Assembly (NCBI GenBank): GCA_023055425.1
Contig: JALGPY010000005.1
Span: forward strand, 4,551,501-4,615,500
Direction: 5' to 3'
Origin: Linanthus parryae
Taxonomy: Eukaryota; Streptophyta; Magnoliopsida; Ericales; Polemoniaceae
DNA: 64,000 nucleotides
The notes below the pieces were generated by a model. It was given only the letters and a program-made list of their open reading frames with translations. It did not search any database and was not told where the DNA came from. The translations under genes and the position numbers were made by a program. This document shows, piece by piece, positions 46,609 to 57,455 of the stretch; the first letter of the stretch is position 1, and each line of letters begins with the position of its first letter.

Positions 46609-47799
46609 ATGATGAAATCATCGCTAATGGTTATGTTTGGTTTGCTCTGTTTTCTCCATTGCGGTCTATCAATGTTGGATCCAATCGATTTCTTAGCCCT
46701 CCAATCGCTTCGCAAATCGCTTCAAGACTTACCAGGCTCGAACTACTTCTCCTCATGGGACTTCACTTCCGACCCCTGCAACTTCGCAGGGGTCTACTGC
46801 GAATCCGACCGGGTCGCCGTGCTCAACCTCGGCGACCCGCGTGCCGGTTCGCCCGGTCTGACCGGAAGAATTAACCCGGCCGTGGGTAAACTCTCCGGTC
46901 TGACCGAACTGACGGTCGTCCCCGGAAGAATCTACGGTGCTCTTCCGGGGACGATCTCTCAGCTGAAGAAACTCCGGTTTCTCGGTATCAGCCGGAACTT
47001 CATCTCCGGCCAAATTCCGCCGGAATTTGGCCGGCTCATGGAGTTACGGACTCTCGATCTCAGCTTCAATCAGCTTAATGGAGCTGTACCATGGTCAATC
47101 GGAAACTTGCCGGTGCTAAACAATCTCATTCTCTGCCACAATCACTTCACCGGTTCAATCCCACCCTTCGTTTCCCAAACCCTGACCCGGTTCGACGTCA
47201 AACACAACGAGCTCTCCGGTTCAATCTCGCCGGTTTCTCTGCCGGCGTCGCTGCAATACCTTTCCTTGTCGTGGAACCGGTTTTCCGGACCGGTGAACCG
47301 GCTACTACCGCGGCTGAACCGGCTGAACTACCTCGACCTCTGCATGAACCGGTTCTCCGGCCCGATTCCCGGAGTCATTTTCACCTTCCCGATATCGAAC
47401 CTCCAGTTACAACGCAACTTCTTCACCGGTCCGGTTCGACCGGACACCAAGGTCAGTATCCCGACCGTTGATCTCAGCCATAATGCGTTATCCGGTCCGA
47501 TCTCTCCGATGTTCTCGACCGTACGGAACCTATACCTCAACAACAACCGGTTCACGGGACAGGTTCCGGGTTGCTTCGTGGACCGGTTGATGGCTGCGAG
47601 TATTGAGATCCTCTACTTGCAGCATAACTATCTCACTGGGATTGAGATGAATCCGACGGCTGATATTCCTCTGAGAAGCTCCCTCTGTTTGCAGTATAAT
47701 TGTATGGTGCCGCCGATGCACACCACGTGTCCGTTGAGAGCTGGGAGGCAGAGGACTAGGCCTAGTACACAGTGTGCCCAATGGAGAAAGAAGGGGTAA
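46609..47799 (+). CDS. Secreted leucine-rich-repeat protein (receptor-like, no membrane anchor)
   Basis: Intronless, 396 codons. Residues 1 to about 21 form a signal peptide with the hydrophobic core LMVMFGLLCFLHCGL. An LRRNT cap follows (DFLALQSLRKSLQDL ... WDFTSDPCNFAGVYC). About ten plant-type LRRs span residues of about 75-355, with LRFLGISRNFISGQIPPEFG, LRTLDLSFNQLNGAVP and LNYLDLCMNRFSGPIPG. A Cys-containing cap near the C-terminus (LCLQYNCMVPP ... TTCPL) closes the solenoid, and the end is basic. No transmembrane helix or kinase is present, so an apoplastic or wall-associated protein is likely. The composition recalls an Arabidopsis LRR family I know around At3g17640, whose function I cannot state. 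Coding GC is clearly above the surrounding DNA. Confidence 0.92.
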   Translation: MMKSSLMVMFGLLCFLHCGLSMLDPIDFLALQSLRKSLQDLPGSNYFSSWDFTSDPCNFAGVYCESDRVAVLNLGDPRAGSPGLTGRINPAVGKLSGLTELTVVPGRIYGALPGTISQLKKLRFLGISRNFISGQIPPEFGRLMELRTLDLSFNQLNGAVPWSIGNLPVLNNLILCHNHFTGSIPPFVSQTLTRFDVKHNELSGSISPVSLPASLQYLSLSWNRFSGPVNRLLPRLNRLNYLDLCMNRFSGPIPGVIFTFPISNLQLQRNFFTGPVRPDTKVSIPTVDLSHNALSGPISPMFSTVRNLYLNNNRFTGQVPGCFVDRLMAASIEILYLQHNYLTGIEMNPTADIPLRSSLCLQYNCMVPPMHTTCPLRAGRQRTRPSTQCAQWRKKG

Positions 47800-47968
47800 A
47801 AAAGACAATACACGCTTCCGATGGAGGGCATAAGAGGAAGAGAAGTTATGAATAGTACAGGTTGTTGATGATAATGTGAGAGACTTATATAATTTTTGTT
47901 GGTTTGTTGTTAGTTCATCATATTAAATTAAATTAAATTAAATCTTTTGTTGTTGTTATAGTGCCCAA

Positions 47969-48145
47969 GATAATCCTCAAGTATATCGAATTTGTGCATA
48001 TTGAGGTGATAATCCGCAAATATATCGAATTTGTGCATATTGAGGTGAATAAACAATCATTCCATGCCCAAGATAATCCACAAATATATCGAATTTGTGC
48101 ATATCGAGGAGATTACAAAAATCATTCCATGCCCAAAATAAGAGG
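47969..48145. repeat. Three-unit tandem repeat after the LRR gene
   Basis: A roughly 39-bp unit (GATAATCC-CAA-TATATCGAATTTG...) occurs at about 47969, 48008 and 48072. A linker ATCATTCCATGCCCAA follows units 2 and 3, so there is also a 64-bp higher-order period. No CRISPR-like spacing, and a plant nuclear context. Confidence 0.8.
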
Positions 48146-49984
48146 AAATGCACATCAAAAAATACATGGAATAGTCTAAGTAAGTGTTGAAGAGCCTCGA
48201 CTTCAGATTCAGAGTTTCAACAGATAAACACGATCTTAGTAAAGTATCTCCTCGTATTTCACCACAGTTCCACAAATAAACATGCTTTTAGCCGAACATC
48301 TCCTCGACTAGTCCTGTAGCATTTCACCATATAAACATGCTCAAGTAGATTGTAGCATTTTCTAATGATAAATGGACTTGAGATTGGCAAAGAAGATGTT
48401 GATTGAGTATTGAAGACAACAATAGCAAGTTAAGTGATCATCATTGCAACAAGTTGGGTGAGGGTCTTCTATTTGAGAAATTGCCTCTATCATTGTAATA
48501 ACACCTTGGTTTTCACTACATTTTTCTGCAGTTTTGCGTGCAACAGATGAGCATGCATTGCATGCAAGCAAAAACTACTCATGAGCTGCCTTTAATTTGC
48601 ACACCAAGAAACAAACATCTATGCACATGATGACATGAGTCCATACATCAACGAAAACACTACTCTTTTCCTTATTTTGTGTGCATATAATCACAGGATG
48701 TCGCGATTTTAGAATGTTAAGTTTTAGTGTGTATTAAACTGTAACGATTAATTTCTGCTGTATCGGAAAAAAGGTCAAATGAAAAGAAGTGGCAAGAAAG
48801 CCAAATCTTCTTCTTAATCAAAAGCCAAAGAAGAGGGAATCAAAATGCCCCCAAAGAGGGAGATCTAACAACCATAAATGAGTTTTGGTGGAAGAATTAC
48901 TCATGCCATGGACCATGGTGACACTTATTGGGAACTAGGAGGACTATGGTTAGCTAGAAAATCACCCCCACATCTTCACCATAATGGGCCACCAATCCCA
49001 CATTATTCATCAAATAGGGATGTACTTCATCTAACACCCCTTCTCTCATCTACCCAGTTCCCCCAAACTTAAATAACACCAACCCGTTTCTGCATTCATC
49101 TCAAAGTATTTTGAGGAGATGATGTGACTGGCAAAACGATCTTTTTAGCTGATACAGTGTGATTTTGAGCACTCAAGACAACCGTGACTATGAAATCGGA
49201 TAATTACTTTAACTATACTTGAGACTTTAGAGAAATCAGGGGCTAAAACTAATTTTGGCAATAAATGTTCCAATGTGCAGAAATGGGATAACATATCTGC
49301 AAGATGTGATGTCTCTTTCATCCCCAACTAACAGTATCAGTGGTGGTCATTGATCTTCATGAACACACCACCCCCCTACACAACTCCACCACAATTATTG
49401 CTTATGCATTGAACTTGTAATTCTGAGTTCCCTTGCCTCATAATAACTAGTTGCAGCTATATTGATTTAAGTTCTTTTTTTCGACAACTATAGTATTTGG
49501 ACATATATTCTATATCATACTCCTATTGAGGTAACTGAACTCGAGAACAGATGAACTGCCTATAAGACTGCTACCGATGTGGTCATACTGGTTAGACAAT
49601 TAGAGTTGATTAAGAAACAGAGATTAGGAATAGGGGGGAGCTTCAAACCTAAGCCGGTCATTTTGGGAAATGATTCTTAAGACCATAAACTCCGAGGTGA
49701 AAGAACCGACAGAATGAAAGCGGCTGAAACCATCTCAGAGATGAAAATATCAAAATCAAACTTTTGCACACAGGAAGGAAGCTCCCGAGGGACAAATAGG
49801 GGGATTTAATAACTTGTTCTCGAAATCTCAAAATCATTTCATTACAAGCTTCATATGGATCATAACTAACATAAATCTGTCACAGCCATAGAAAAAAGTA
49901 TATTTTTGATAAAAATTACAAAACCCCCCACAACAGATCTTCACGACACCCACACCCTTTTCACAATGATAATTTGTTTCTCAT
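48146..49984. other. Intergenic spacer between convergent LRR and AHP genes
   Basis: No gene that I can support. An open frame at 48878-49072 has no recognisable feature. The last 150-200 bases are presumably the 3' UTR of the AHP gene on the - strand. Confidence 0.5.
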
Positions 49985-52900
49985 TTATGACATCATCGGA
50001 ATCTGACCTCCAGCTCCCAATATTTGTCGCTCCAGCTAAATATAACCAGCAGCAGCAGAACAAAGAAAATCAGATAAGAAAAGGGAATAAACATGTGGGA
50101 AAGGCTAAGGAGTAAGGTCAACGATCATGAACATTTGAAACTCTTGTCTACAAAAAGTGTTTCAGTTGCTGCTTACCCTGAAGAGAGTTTCAAGTTTGCT
50201 CTTCACGAAACTGTATTCCAGTTTCAATCGTTGCAGACATTCCTTGCACCTGCACCAGACATTTAAAATGTTACCTCAAGATCGACACCAAGGTTATGAA
50301 CTTTGTTCATAGACAGCATGAATAATAGTTCATACAAAGTAGAGCTGTAATTTCGGATAACCAAAACCGGCTAACCGATCGATCTCGCTTCGGTTCGGGC
50401 TCGGTTACCGGGTATTCGGTTACGGTTAACCGGCTCATAAAATTTCACATACCCTCTAACTAGCCCGGCCGTGTAACCGGGTTACCGGTTCGGGCCGGTT
50501 AAAAACCGATTTTTGATGGTCACAACTCAAAAGTGGTGTGGAAGGGACCGGTTCGACTAACCGATTAGTTACGGTTCGGTTCAAAATGTGCCGGTTCACG
50601 GTTCCAGAGAAGGTCTAACCGGCCCTAGCCGGAATCTTTTCGGTTTCGACCCCGGTTCGGTCATATCAAGTTCGGGTACAAGAAACTCTGTTATTTCGGG
50701 CCGGTTTTTTCGATTAATCGGCCCGTTTGACAGCTCTACATAAAGTGTGACCTGTAAATGTGCCACTAAAATTTCACACTAGGCTATTGTTTGACGCTTC
50801 ATGCCAACATTTGCGACCTCGATGAACATCCCTACGATAGCCTAGTGTCACGGGCTCAGCGTCTGTGCCCCATCATTGTGCGCGGTAGGGTTGACACGTG
50901 TGGATTGTGTGTCCTTCATATATAATTGGTACTGACATCGACTGTATTTTCAGGTATGCTTGTATCCTTACCCAAAGTATTGAGGGATACGAGCATACCT
51001 GAATGCCACACATGTCAACCCTACCGCGCACAAGGATGGTGCACGTACGCTGAGCCCGTGACATTATGCCAACAACCCCAAGGCCTAGATTTCTTTACCG
51101 TGCATTTCATGGTGGCAATAGGGCCGGCCCGCGGGAAAAACCGGCCCAGCCCGACACCCACGAACCCGCCCCCTACGAAGAAGCCCGGCCCCGAAACCGG
51201 TCCGGGACACATTTAGCCCCCAGCCCGGCCACCTCCGGACCCCCTCCCCCCCCCCAAAAAAAAAGTTCCAATTGACCATTTAATCCGGCCCGGCCCCGAA
51301 CCCAAGGGCTTTTAGCCCGTAACTGGTCCGGATCATTTTCCTCCCCAAAAAGCCCAACCCCCACCCTCCCCGCCCTCCTCCAAGACCGACCCCCACTAGC
51401 ACGGACCGGCCAGGCCCTTTGACACCATAGTAATGCGTCTGAGCAACTGGATCAGATGTGTTGAGACGAATACTGTTTGGTGGAGGCAAAAGATGGTGTC
51501 TGGTTGGGATTCAGCCGTTACATCTCTTCCAGGCACCAGCAGCAGGGTCCTTCTAGAGGCAAAAGATGGTATCTGGCATCTTCCAGAGGACCTATTACGT
51601 CTTTGTGATCCATTTGAATGTTTGAAATAAAAGCATACCCAACCTAGATAACCCACCATCAGCGGAACTAGAGATTAAATTGAAAACAAAGTAATAAAAC
51701 ATATTAGAACTTCAAATGCCATATCCTAAAGCCCCCATAAGTGCATCCACTAAAAAAACTTTGTTGCCATTAGAAATCAAAACTGGAACTAACTAGTCAC
51801 ACACTTTCTCGTTCAGCATTTCTCCCAGCAAAACTTGAGTGTGTCGGATAAATAGTCATGCACTGATGGGAATGAAGGTGGTCATTTCTTTCCCATAAAC
51901 ACGGGTAAAGGAGGGAATGGGGGGATAAGGATAACTTTATGCATGTTGTCTCTTACCCCATGTTTGGGTACGTTATAAGCAACCGGTATACTTTATATTC
52001 CCTTTGGTCCCCAGCCCCTCAAAATTGCCTAACAGCTTATATCGCCTAATCGATTTGCCTCCTTGGTGGTATAAGCCAGATAAGGAATGGATGGGGATAG
52101 AGCGGGAGTGTAAAAACGACTAAAATATCCTCAAAATCACTTATCCTGTCTCATCCCTGTACAATCATATCCTACCTCGTATACCAGTATATCTCTAAAA
52201 TCCGGATTTCAAGGCCGGAATTCCGGTTTTTCTGGCGGAAATTCGGTTTTTTTGTTTGTTTGGAGAGGTTTGACCGGTTATCTCAAATTTTCGACTTTTC
52301 CTTTCCTCTCTACTTACTCTCATCCAAACAAGCCCAATACCTTACCCAAACGAAGCCTGGAATAATCCATTTGGCTAACACATGAATTTCTGAGGAAAAG
52401 AAACTAAAGAGATGCCCTTCCTCATAAACTTGGTTGGTTAAGGATGGTAATGATGATATCCTCTTTATTAGGGATAGCAATATGGTCCGAATGGATCGGA
52501 TCCGAAAATGGATTGGATTTGGATCCGGAAAGCCAGACCCGATCGGATTTGGATGTGGATTTGGATCTGAGGGCAGATCCACCGGGTTCTGAGTTTCTGA
52601 CCCGACCCGACCCGACGAATATATGTGCTTTTCAAATATATCCCAATTACCTCCCCACTTACACTTTCAAGAAGAATACAATAGTAACTCCAACCTACAA
52701 AGCTCTTTCTTTCGTGTTTTAGGCTTCATAACTTACGGACATGCCTTAGCGTATGAAATAGTGTTTATTTTTTTATGTTATTTCTTGTATTTTATTGCAA
52801 ACCCGAGTCGGATCCGTTCTGAATCCGATCCGACAACGTACTATATGGATTTACGGATCGGATTTGGATCAGCTGAATGAAACTTGATCCGATCTGATCC

Positions 52901-54844
52901 GAGTCCGGTGACGATCCGAACAGATTTGGATCGGAACTGGATCCCATTTCTCCATATCGGATCTGGATCAAGGCCGATCCAAACTGCTTTCTTTCCTCTT
53001 CTCCCTCGCTCCTATTCTTCTAAAACTAGAGACCCGAAGTAACAACTGGTCCCACCCGGAGAATTATCAGTGTAACTGAAGCATTTGTATACGGTGGGTG
53101 GTGGCTGCAGGTCAGTGGAAGTGATGACACAGGAGAAAAAGATGGTCATACAAGAGGGGGCAAAAAAAGGGTCACCAGAATTGTAATGGTATCACTGTTA
53201 CTCCCATCTAATTTTCACGGGGAACACATAAATAAGAATAAACACGGCATTTGAACTTCATGTACCCAAAAGAAATGCTAGCTCATTCCCATCTTCCATT
53301 TCAATGTTTTTTTACCTCAACGAAAAAATCTAGCCGAAAATGAAGAACTCTTTGTTAGTTGTTGAAGATGTGTTAGCATGAAGATAAGAAATAATGCTAA
53401 ACCAAGTAAGTTACGAAAAAGTTGTTGATGATTTCACATATAATGTTGTTTGCATAAACAGTCAGGAAATAGCAAAGCATTCTATTCCTTTTCTTTCTAC
53501 AGAAAGCCTTTGAAAGACCAAAAAACAACATGAGTCCAGCAATTGAGCTTCAGCTACCATAATTTGTTTGCAATATGTGTACAGCTTGTCACGCTGGAAT
53601 AAAGACTAATAATAGCATCCGACCTACGATCAAGTAAAAGTGGGGCCATACCCTTGAGGTCTGATCTAGCAAAGTATGACTCCTTCAGAAATTAGGTGGG
53701 ATTAGAACATGATTTTAGCGTCAATGACTATAAATACACACGATACTTTCCTTAAAAAGCTTCATCTATTTCTGAATTGGGCAACATTTTTAAACACTGT
53801 CATGGGAGAGGCATAATGCATAGACAAATGCAATGTAACATGTTATAATCCGATGTAACATGTTTCCTTGGCTAAATGCATACTGCAAGGTACAAACAGA
53901 TTCGATCATGCACTGTAAAATGAGCTGTCTACTTGACCAAGACTAGTAAGTTCACTTTTTAGAAGCTTATTCCATAAATGATAAGTATAAATAGACGAAT
54001 GGGGCATTACTTAGTACCATTACCCTTAATGCTACATAAGATTAGGTGTGAATTAAGAGAAGCTCACCCTTCGAGATTGTTCTCCTCGCAGTAGTTTCTG
54101 AAGGGAACACATACATTCTTCACTCTCTGAGCCCCTATGCTGTTACCCAAATAAGCACAATTTGTTAGTACAAAGAAATTAACCCAAAAAAAGTAAAATT
54201 TGTGGAAAAATATCACATTCAGATCTCTCATTTACTAGTCACCCAAGACCTAATTTTCAAGATTATAGATCAAAAGCATGAATCTGGAACTCTAAATCAA
54301 CAAAAGATTACCTGGAACTACTACCCTTAAACTGATGAACATGAGCATCCACCTGTTTGAAATCCACAACTGGTTGTGAACTAAACAAAATCAGACCAAA
54401 AAAAACCCATTAATCTTATCTGTATCTGATCACAACCCACAAAATTGAATCCCACAAAACATGCACAAGAACTAAGAAAAAGGGCTAGAATTTCACATGG
54501 CAGTGGCCAGATTGTTAAGAAGCCTCTCTGAATCTTCAAAGAAGAGGGTCACAACTTCAACAACAAAGTCAGGGTTGCTCTCATCTTGAAGCTTCTGAAG
54601 CTCTGCAAACTGGTTGTCAAGAAAACCCTTCAAACAAAACCCACAAAAACCCACATCAGAAACATCAAATTAACACAAACCCAGAAAGGGAAATCAATCA
54701 AAAGCTACATCAAACAAAACCCACAACCCAGAATTCAGAAAAGTAAGGAACTTTGCACAGATTGGTTCGTTTCTTGCTCACCTCACGGTACATGGAGGTT
54801 ATGAAATCAATGAATTGCCTCTGCAACTGACTGGCCATATCCAT
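49985..54844 (-). CDS. AHP: Histidine-containing phosphotransfer protein (AHP type)
   Basis: Six coding exons on the - strand: 54844-54782, 54627-54497, 54380-54312, 54139-54068, 50249-50177, 50035-49985. All introns are GT-AG with consistent phase, giving 152 codons, the usual AHP length. In the cytokinin two-component pathway such proteins carry phosphate from the membrane histidine kinases to response regulators in the nucleus. The HPt motif [15 protein letters not shown] is present with the acceptor His at about residue 80, so this is a competent HPt and not a pseudo-HPt of the AHP6 type. Other matching blocks are [30 protein letters not shown] and KSKLETLFR. Exon 6 adds [16 protein letters not shown]; without it the reading would stop after exon 5 at VSSN, so the canonical donor AGG|GTAAGC at 50177 matters. 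Intron 4 is 3.8 kb and repeat-filled. Confidence 0.95.
50341..50737. mobile_element. hAT-like element rich in CCGGTTCGGG, in AHP intron 4
   Basis: Ends AGAGCTGTAATTTCGG and TTTGACAGCTCT are inverted repeats. The flanks CATACAAAG and CATAAAG are a target duplication with small changes. The interior is a low-complexity mixture of CCGGTT, CGGTTCGG and GTTACCGG words, without coding sense. Confidence 0.6.
50847..51062. mobile_element. Long fold-back element in AHP intron 4
   Basis: Arms beginning GTCACGGGCTCAGCGT and ending ACGCTGAGCCCGTGAC pair for about 65 bases with few mismatches. A central hairpin CAGGTATGCTTGTATCC ... GGGATACGAGCATACCTG follows. Family unknown. Similar ATGCCAAC words lie at about 50801 and 51066 and could mark a wider element. 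Confidence 0.75.
51118..51420. repeat. GC-rich GGCCCGG low-complexity stretch
   Basis: Begins TAGGGCCGGCCCG and ends near GGCCAGGCCCTTTG. It resembles non-autonomous elements of the hAT type, but termini and duplications are not clear. Confidence 0.4.
51958..52350. mobile_element. Possible MITE in AHP intron 4
   Basis: Left CCCATGTTTGGGTACG and right TTACCCAAACGAAGCC are loose inverted repeats of the GTTTGG-type termini. No clear target duplication. Confidence 0.3.
52480..53000. repeat. GGATC-rich degenerate repeat in AHP intron 4
   Basis: Clusters of GGATCCGGAT and GATCGGAT words at 52485-52600 and 52805-52985 surround a plainer core. Probably a hAT-like non-autonomous element with a left end TAGGGATAGCAA. 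The right end is unclear. Confidence 0.4.
53001..54067. other. Rest of AHP intron 4
   Basis: No gene, RNA or repeat recognised. Confidence 0.5.
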
Positions 54845-55127
54845 GGTTGCTTGCTTGCTCTCTCTGTCTCTGTCTCTGGCTTTGGTCTGTCTTAATCAGA
54901 GCCAGATAGGGGTAAAAATTGGGTCTTTTTCTTCTTCTTCTTGAGATTTGGAGCGAGAAGAGGAAATCGTGAAGGCGTTATGAAAAGGAACGTCTTTATT
55001 GGGGAATAAATTAAGAAAGAGGGAAACTTTATAATAGTAATAATGGGGAAATTTATGGAGTGATAAAAACCAAGTCTTTGACTGGTTCAGAAACAGACAG
55101 AGGCCAATGAAACAACTGATAAGAAAA

Positions 55128-56217
55128 GGGCAAAATTCACTTACACCCTCTCAGTTTTGGTCAATCTTTACTTGCACCCCTTTCAGTTTGGAAAACTTCA
55201 CTCACAGCTCTTATGACTACCAAACATGTAGTCACTTACTCCCGTTATGCATTCATTATGCTAGTTTTTATGGTAACTTCTCAAAATTAGTTTTTCGCAA
55301 GGTTACCTTTGCAGAGATTGCAAATGTGACGCCGAGTTGAATCAAGGCGAGGGATATACGCAGCAGAATTACGAACAGAAAAGCATAAACCAGTAGAGAA
55401 GCTCTCTAGGGGTTCGAAGAAAATATCTATTAATCAAAAACTCTTCCAATTACCCACAAGCCGGGTATTATAGCTGAAAATATAATTTTGCCAAGAATGC
55501 AAAATTACAAAACTGGCCCAAAATAATTGGCTTTATTAAAATTAATGCTCAAATATCAGTTTGACCCAAATCGGGCTAAATAAAGAAGTTAAAATACAAA
55601 GAAGAAGAAAACTGCCAAAAATAGCAAATCACTCTTCGGAGCTTCCTTGACTGGTCAAAGTCGTTTTTCAGGGCTGAAATCATGTGCAATGGGGCGGAGC
55701 CCATCAAACCGTGTCCGTCTCGACGAGAGCTTTCCAGAAATATGTTGTAATAGTCATTCTGATCCCCGCAGCTCAAGTTACGCCCCGAAAAGTGCGGCGT
55801 GACAAAAAATGACCGATTTGCCCCTCCCTTGCGCTTGTCTTCAGGTCATGATAGAGAATCGCCATACTAGTCGCATCAGACAGCTCGACTTCGTCTGGTG
55901 ACTCAGTTTCTGCATCAAAAGGTCAATCCAGCCCAATGTATATTCTTAGCACATTCAAAATATTTGTATTATATTTATATCACATGTTTCGGATGCATTT
56001 CTGAACATGGTGGCGCTACTAGAACCAGAAATTAGTAATTCTGTCTAAAAAACTGACTTTACAAAGTTTCACGAACAACTAACAGAGTAAATACACGTAG
56101 GGGAGTAAGTGACAATAATGTTTGGTAATCATAAGGGGTGTAAGCAAAATTTTCCAAACTAAAAGGGGTGTAAGTGAAGATCAACTAAAACTGAGGAGGT
56201 GTAAGTGTAAATTACCC
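55128..56217. mobile_element. MULE-type element, 1090 bp, with an unrelated core
   Basis: Perfect 9-bp duplication ATAAGAAAA (55119-55127, 56218-56226). Termini GGGCAAAATTCACTTACACC and GTGTAAGTGTAAATTACCC are inverted repeats, and the outer arms contain repeated ACTTACACCCCTTT-like units. The core from about 55340 to 56030 is different in texture and includes LTR-like sequence (AAGTTACGCCCCGAAAAG), so another element was captured or inserted there. It lies just upstream of the AHP promoter. Confidence 0.85.
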
Positions 56218-56265
56218 ATAAGAAAAAGATTGGCTTTTTGTTGGCAATACTTTCCCATATGAATA

Positions 56266-56510
56266 CTTGGTATGTTTCTTCCGTTTCTTAGTTTGACTTT
56301 TTCATCCATAACTATGTTATTTTAACCTAATAATTTGGATAGCAAAACGATGCAGGTCTTTTTTAGTTTTTGCATGGTGTTGTAGAGTAAATTTACTCTA
56401 TAAGACCATGTAAAAACTACCAAATTTTTGCATTGTATTTCTATCAAATCACCGGGTCAAAGTGACCCAATGAATAGTGGCAAAGTCAAACTAAGAAGAA
56501 ACATATGAAG
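56266..56510. mobile_element. Stowaway-like fold-back MITE, copy E
   Basis: 245 bp between TA dinucleotides, ends CTTGGTATGTTTCTT and AAGAAACATATGAAG, centre GAGTAAATTTACTC. Closest to copy A. Confidence 0.8.
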
Positions 56511-56550
56511 TAGTTTTTTCAAATGTTCGATTCTATGGGATGAGACTTTT

Positions 56551-56644
56551 TTTTGAAAAATTGTTTTGTCGTCAACGGGGTTTGAACCCGCGACTTCATG
56601 CAGGGACTTCCAACGCTATAACACTTGAGCTACCACCCTAGTTG
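56551..56644 (-). mobile_element. tRNA-derived SINE or retro-tRNA, 94 bp
   Basis: On the - strand it has an A box (GGTAGCTCAAGTG) and a B box (GGGTTCAAACCCC) at the spacing of a tRNA promoter, then a short tail ending in an A run. It is flanked by an 18-bp duplication CTATGGGATGAGACTTTT / CTATGGGGTGAGACTTTT (56533-56550, 56645-56662). The acceptor stem does not pair, so it is not a working tRNA gene. Confidence 0.85.
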
Positions 56645-56662
56645 CTATGGGGTGAGACTTTT

Positions 56663-57403
56663 AAGCGTCACACATCTCGTTTCATATCACTAAATGATTT
56701 CAATTAAACAAGAGCATGATATATACCGTAAAATGTCTGGTAAAAAATCTTGATAGATGAATCATCGAGAAACAAATAACCTCATTAAATGAATAATTTT
56801 TTCCCATTAAGACTTGGACAAATTGACTAAATGAAAGTTCGATAAAAGAATAACCTTGCCAAAATGAATAATTTCCTCTAGTACAAGAGTATTCGTTTAT
56901 CGAAGTTTTAGCATGCATACCAAGTTTTTGAGGAGAATGCATACCAAGTTACCAACTCACATTATTATGTAATTAAATTTGATACTGGTTGATGCTTTTC
57001 GAGACGTTACCAGTCATCAAAGTTAAGATATTTTAATTAATTACTAGTTGCTAAACTTGTTTGATAACAAAGATAGTGACTTGTGATCATGATCTCAATT
57101 GCCAAAGAAGCATTATCATCAACATAAGTGACAGAGGAATCAGATCCTATGCCCAATTGGAGTACGTGAGAAAGATCTGATTCCCTCTATCTCTTGACAT
57201 AAACAAACATAAAATGACACAAGCAAATCTTCTCTATACACCCACAGTCCCACACTAGTACTATTTAACATGTTCCTCGTATATAAAATACAAATTTATT
57301 TACAACTCAAACACACGTCTCGAATAGACTTGCACATGCTACCGAGACCACAAGATCGTACCCCAAAAGAGAAAACATATATTTACAAACTAGCGATTTT
57401 TAT
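56663..57403. other. Spacer, including the 3' UTR of the ATG18-type gene
   Basis: No gene recognised. The part near 57250-57403 is presumably the 3' UTR of the gene on the - strand. Confidence 0.5.
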
Positions 57404-57455
57404 CTACAGTGTCACATCGGAAGTTTCAGTATGGTTCATCCAAGCCTTCCAAGAA

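Noticed and set aside
47969..48145. CRISPR-like array
   Set aside because: Plant nuclear context, only three units, units directly adjacent or joined by a repeated linker, no cas genes.
48878..49072. 64-codon frame between the LRR and AHP genes
   Set aside because: No domain or codon pattern that supports a gene.
50162..50249. AHP ending after exon 5 at VSSN
   Set aside because: A canonical donor follows LFR, and exon 6 supplies the conserved LE-Q-I--AGG-IP ending with correct phase.
56551..56644. Functional tRNA gene
   Set aside because: A and B boxes are present, but the acceptor stem does not pair, and an A tail plus 18-bp duplications show a retroposon.
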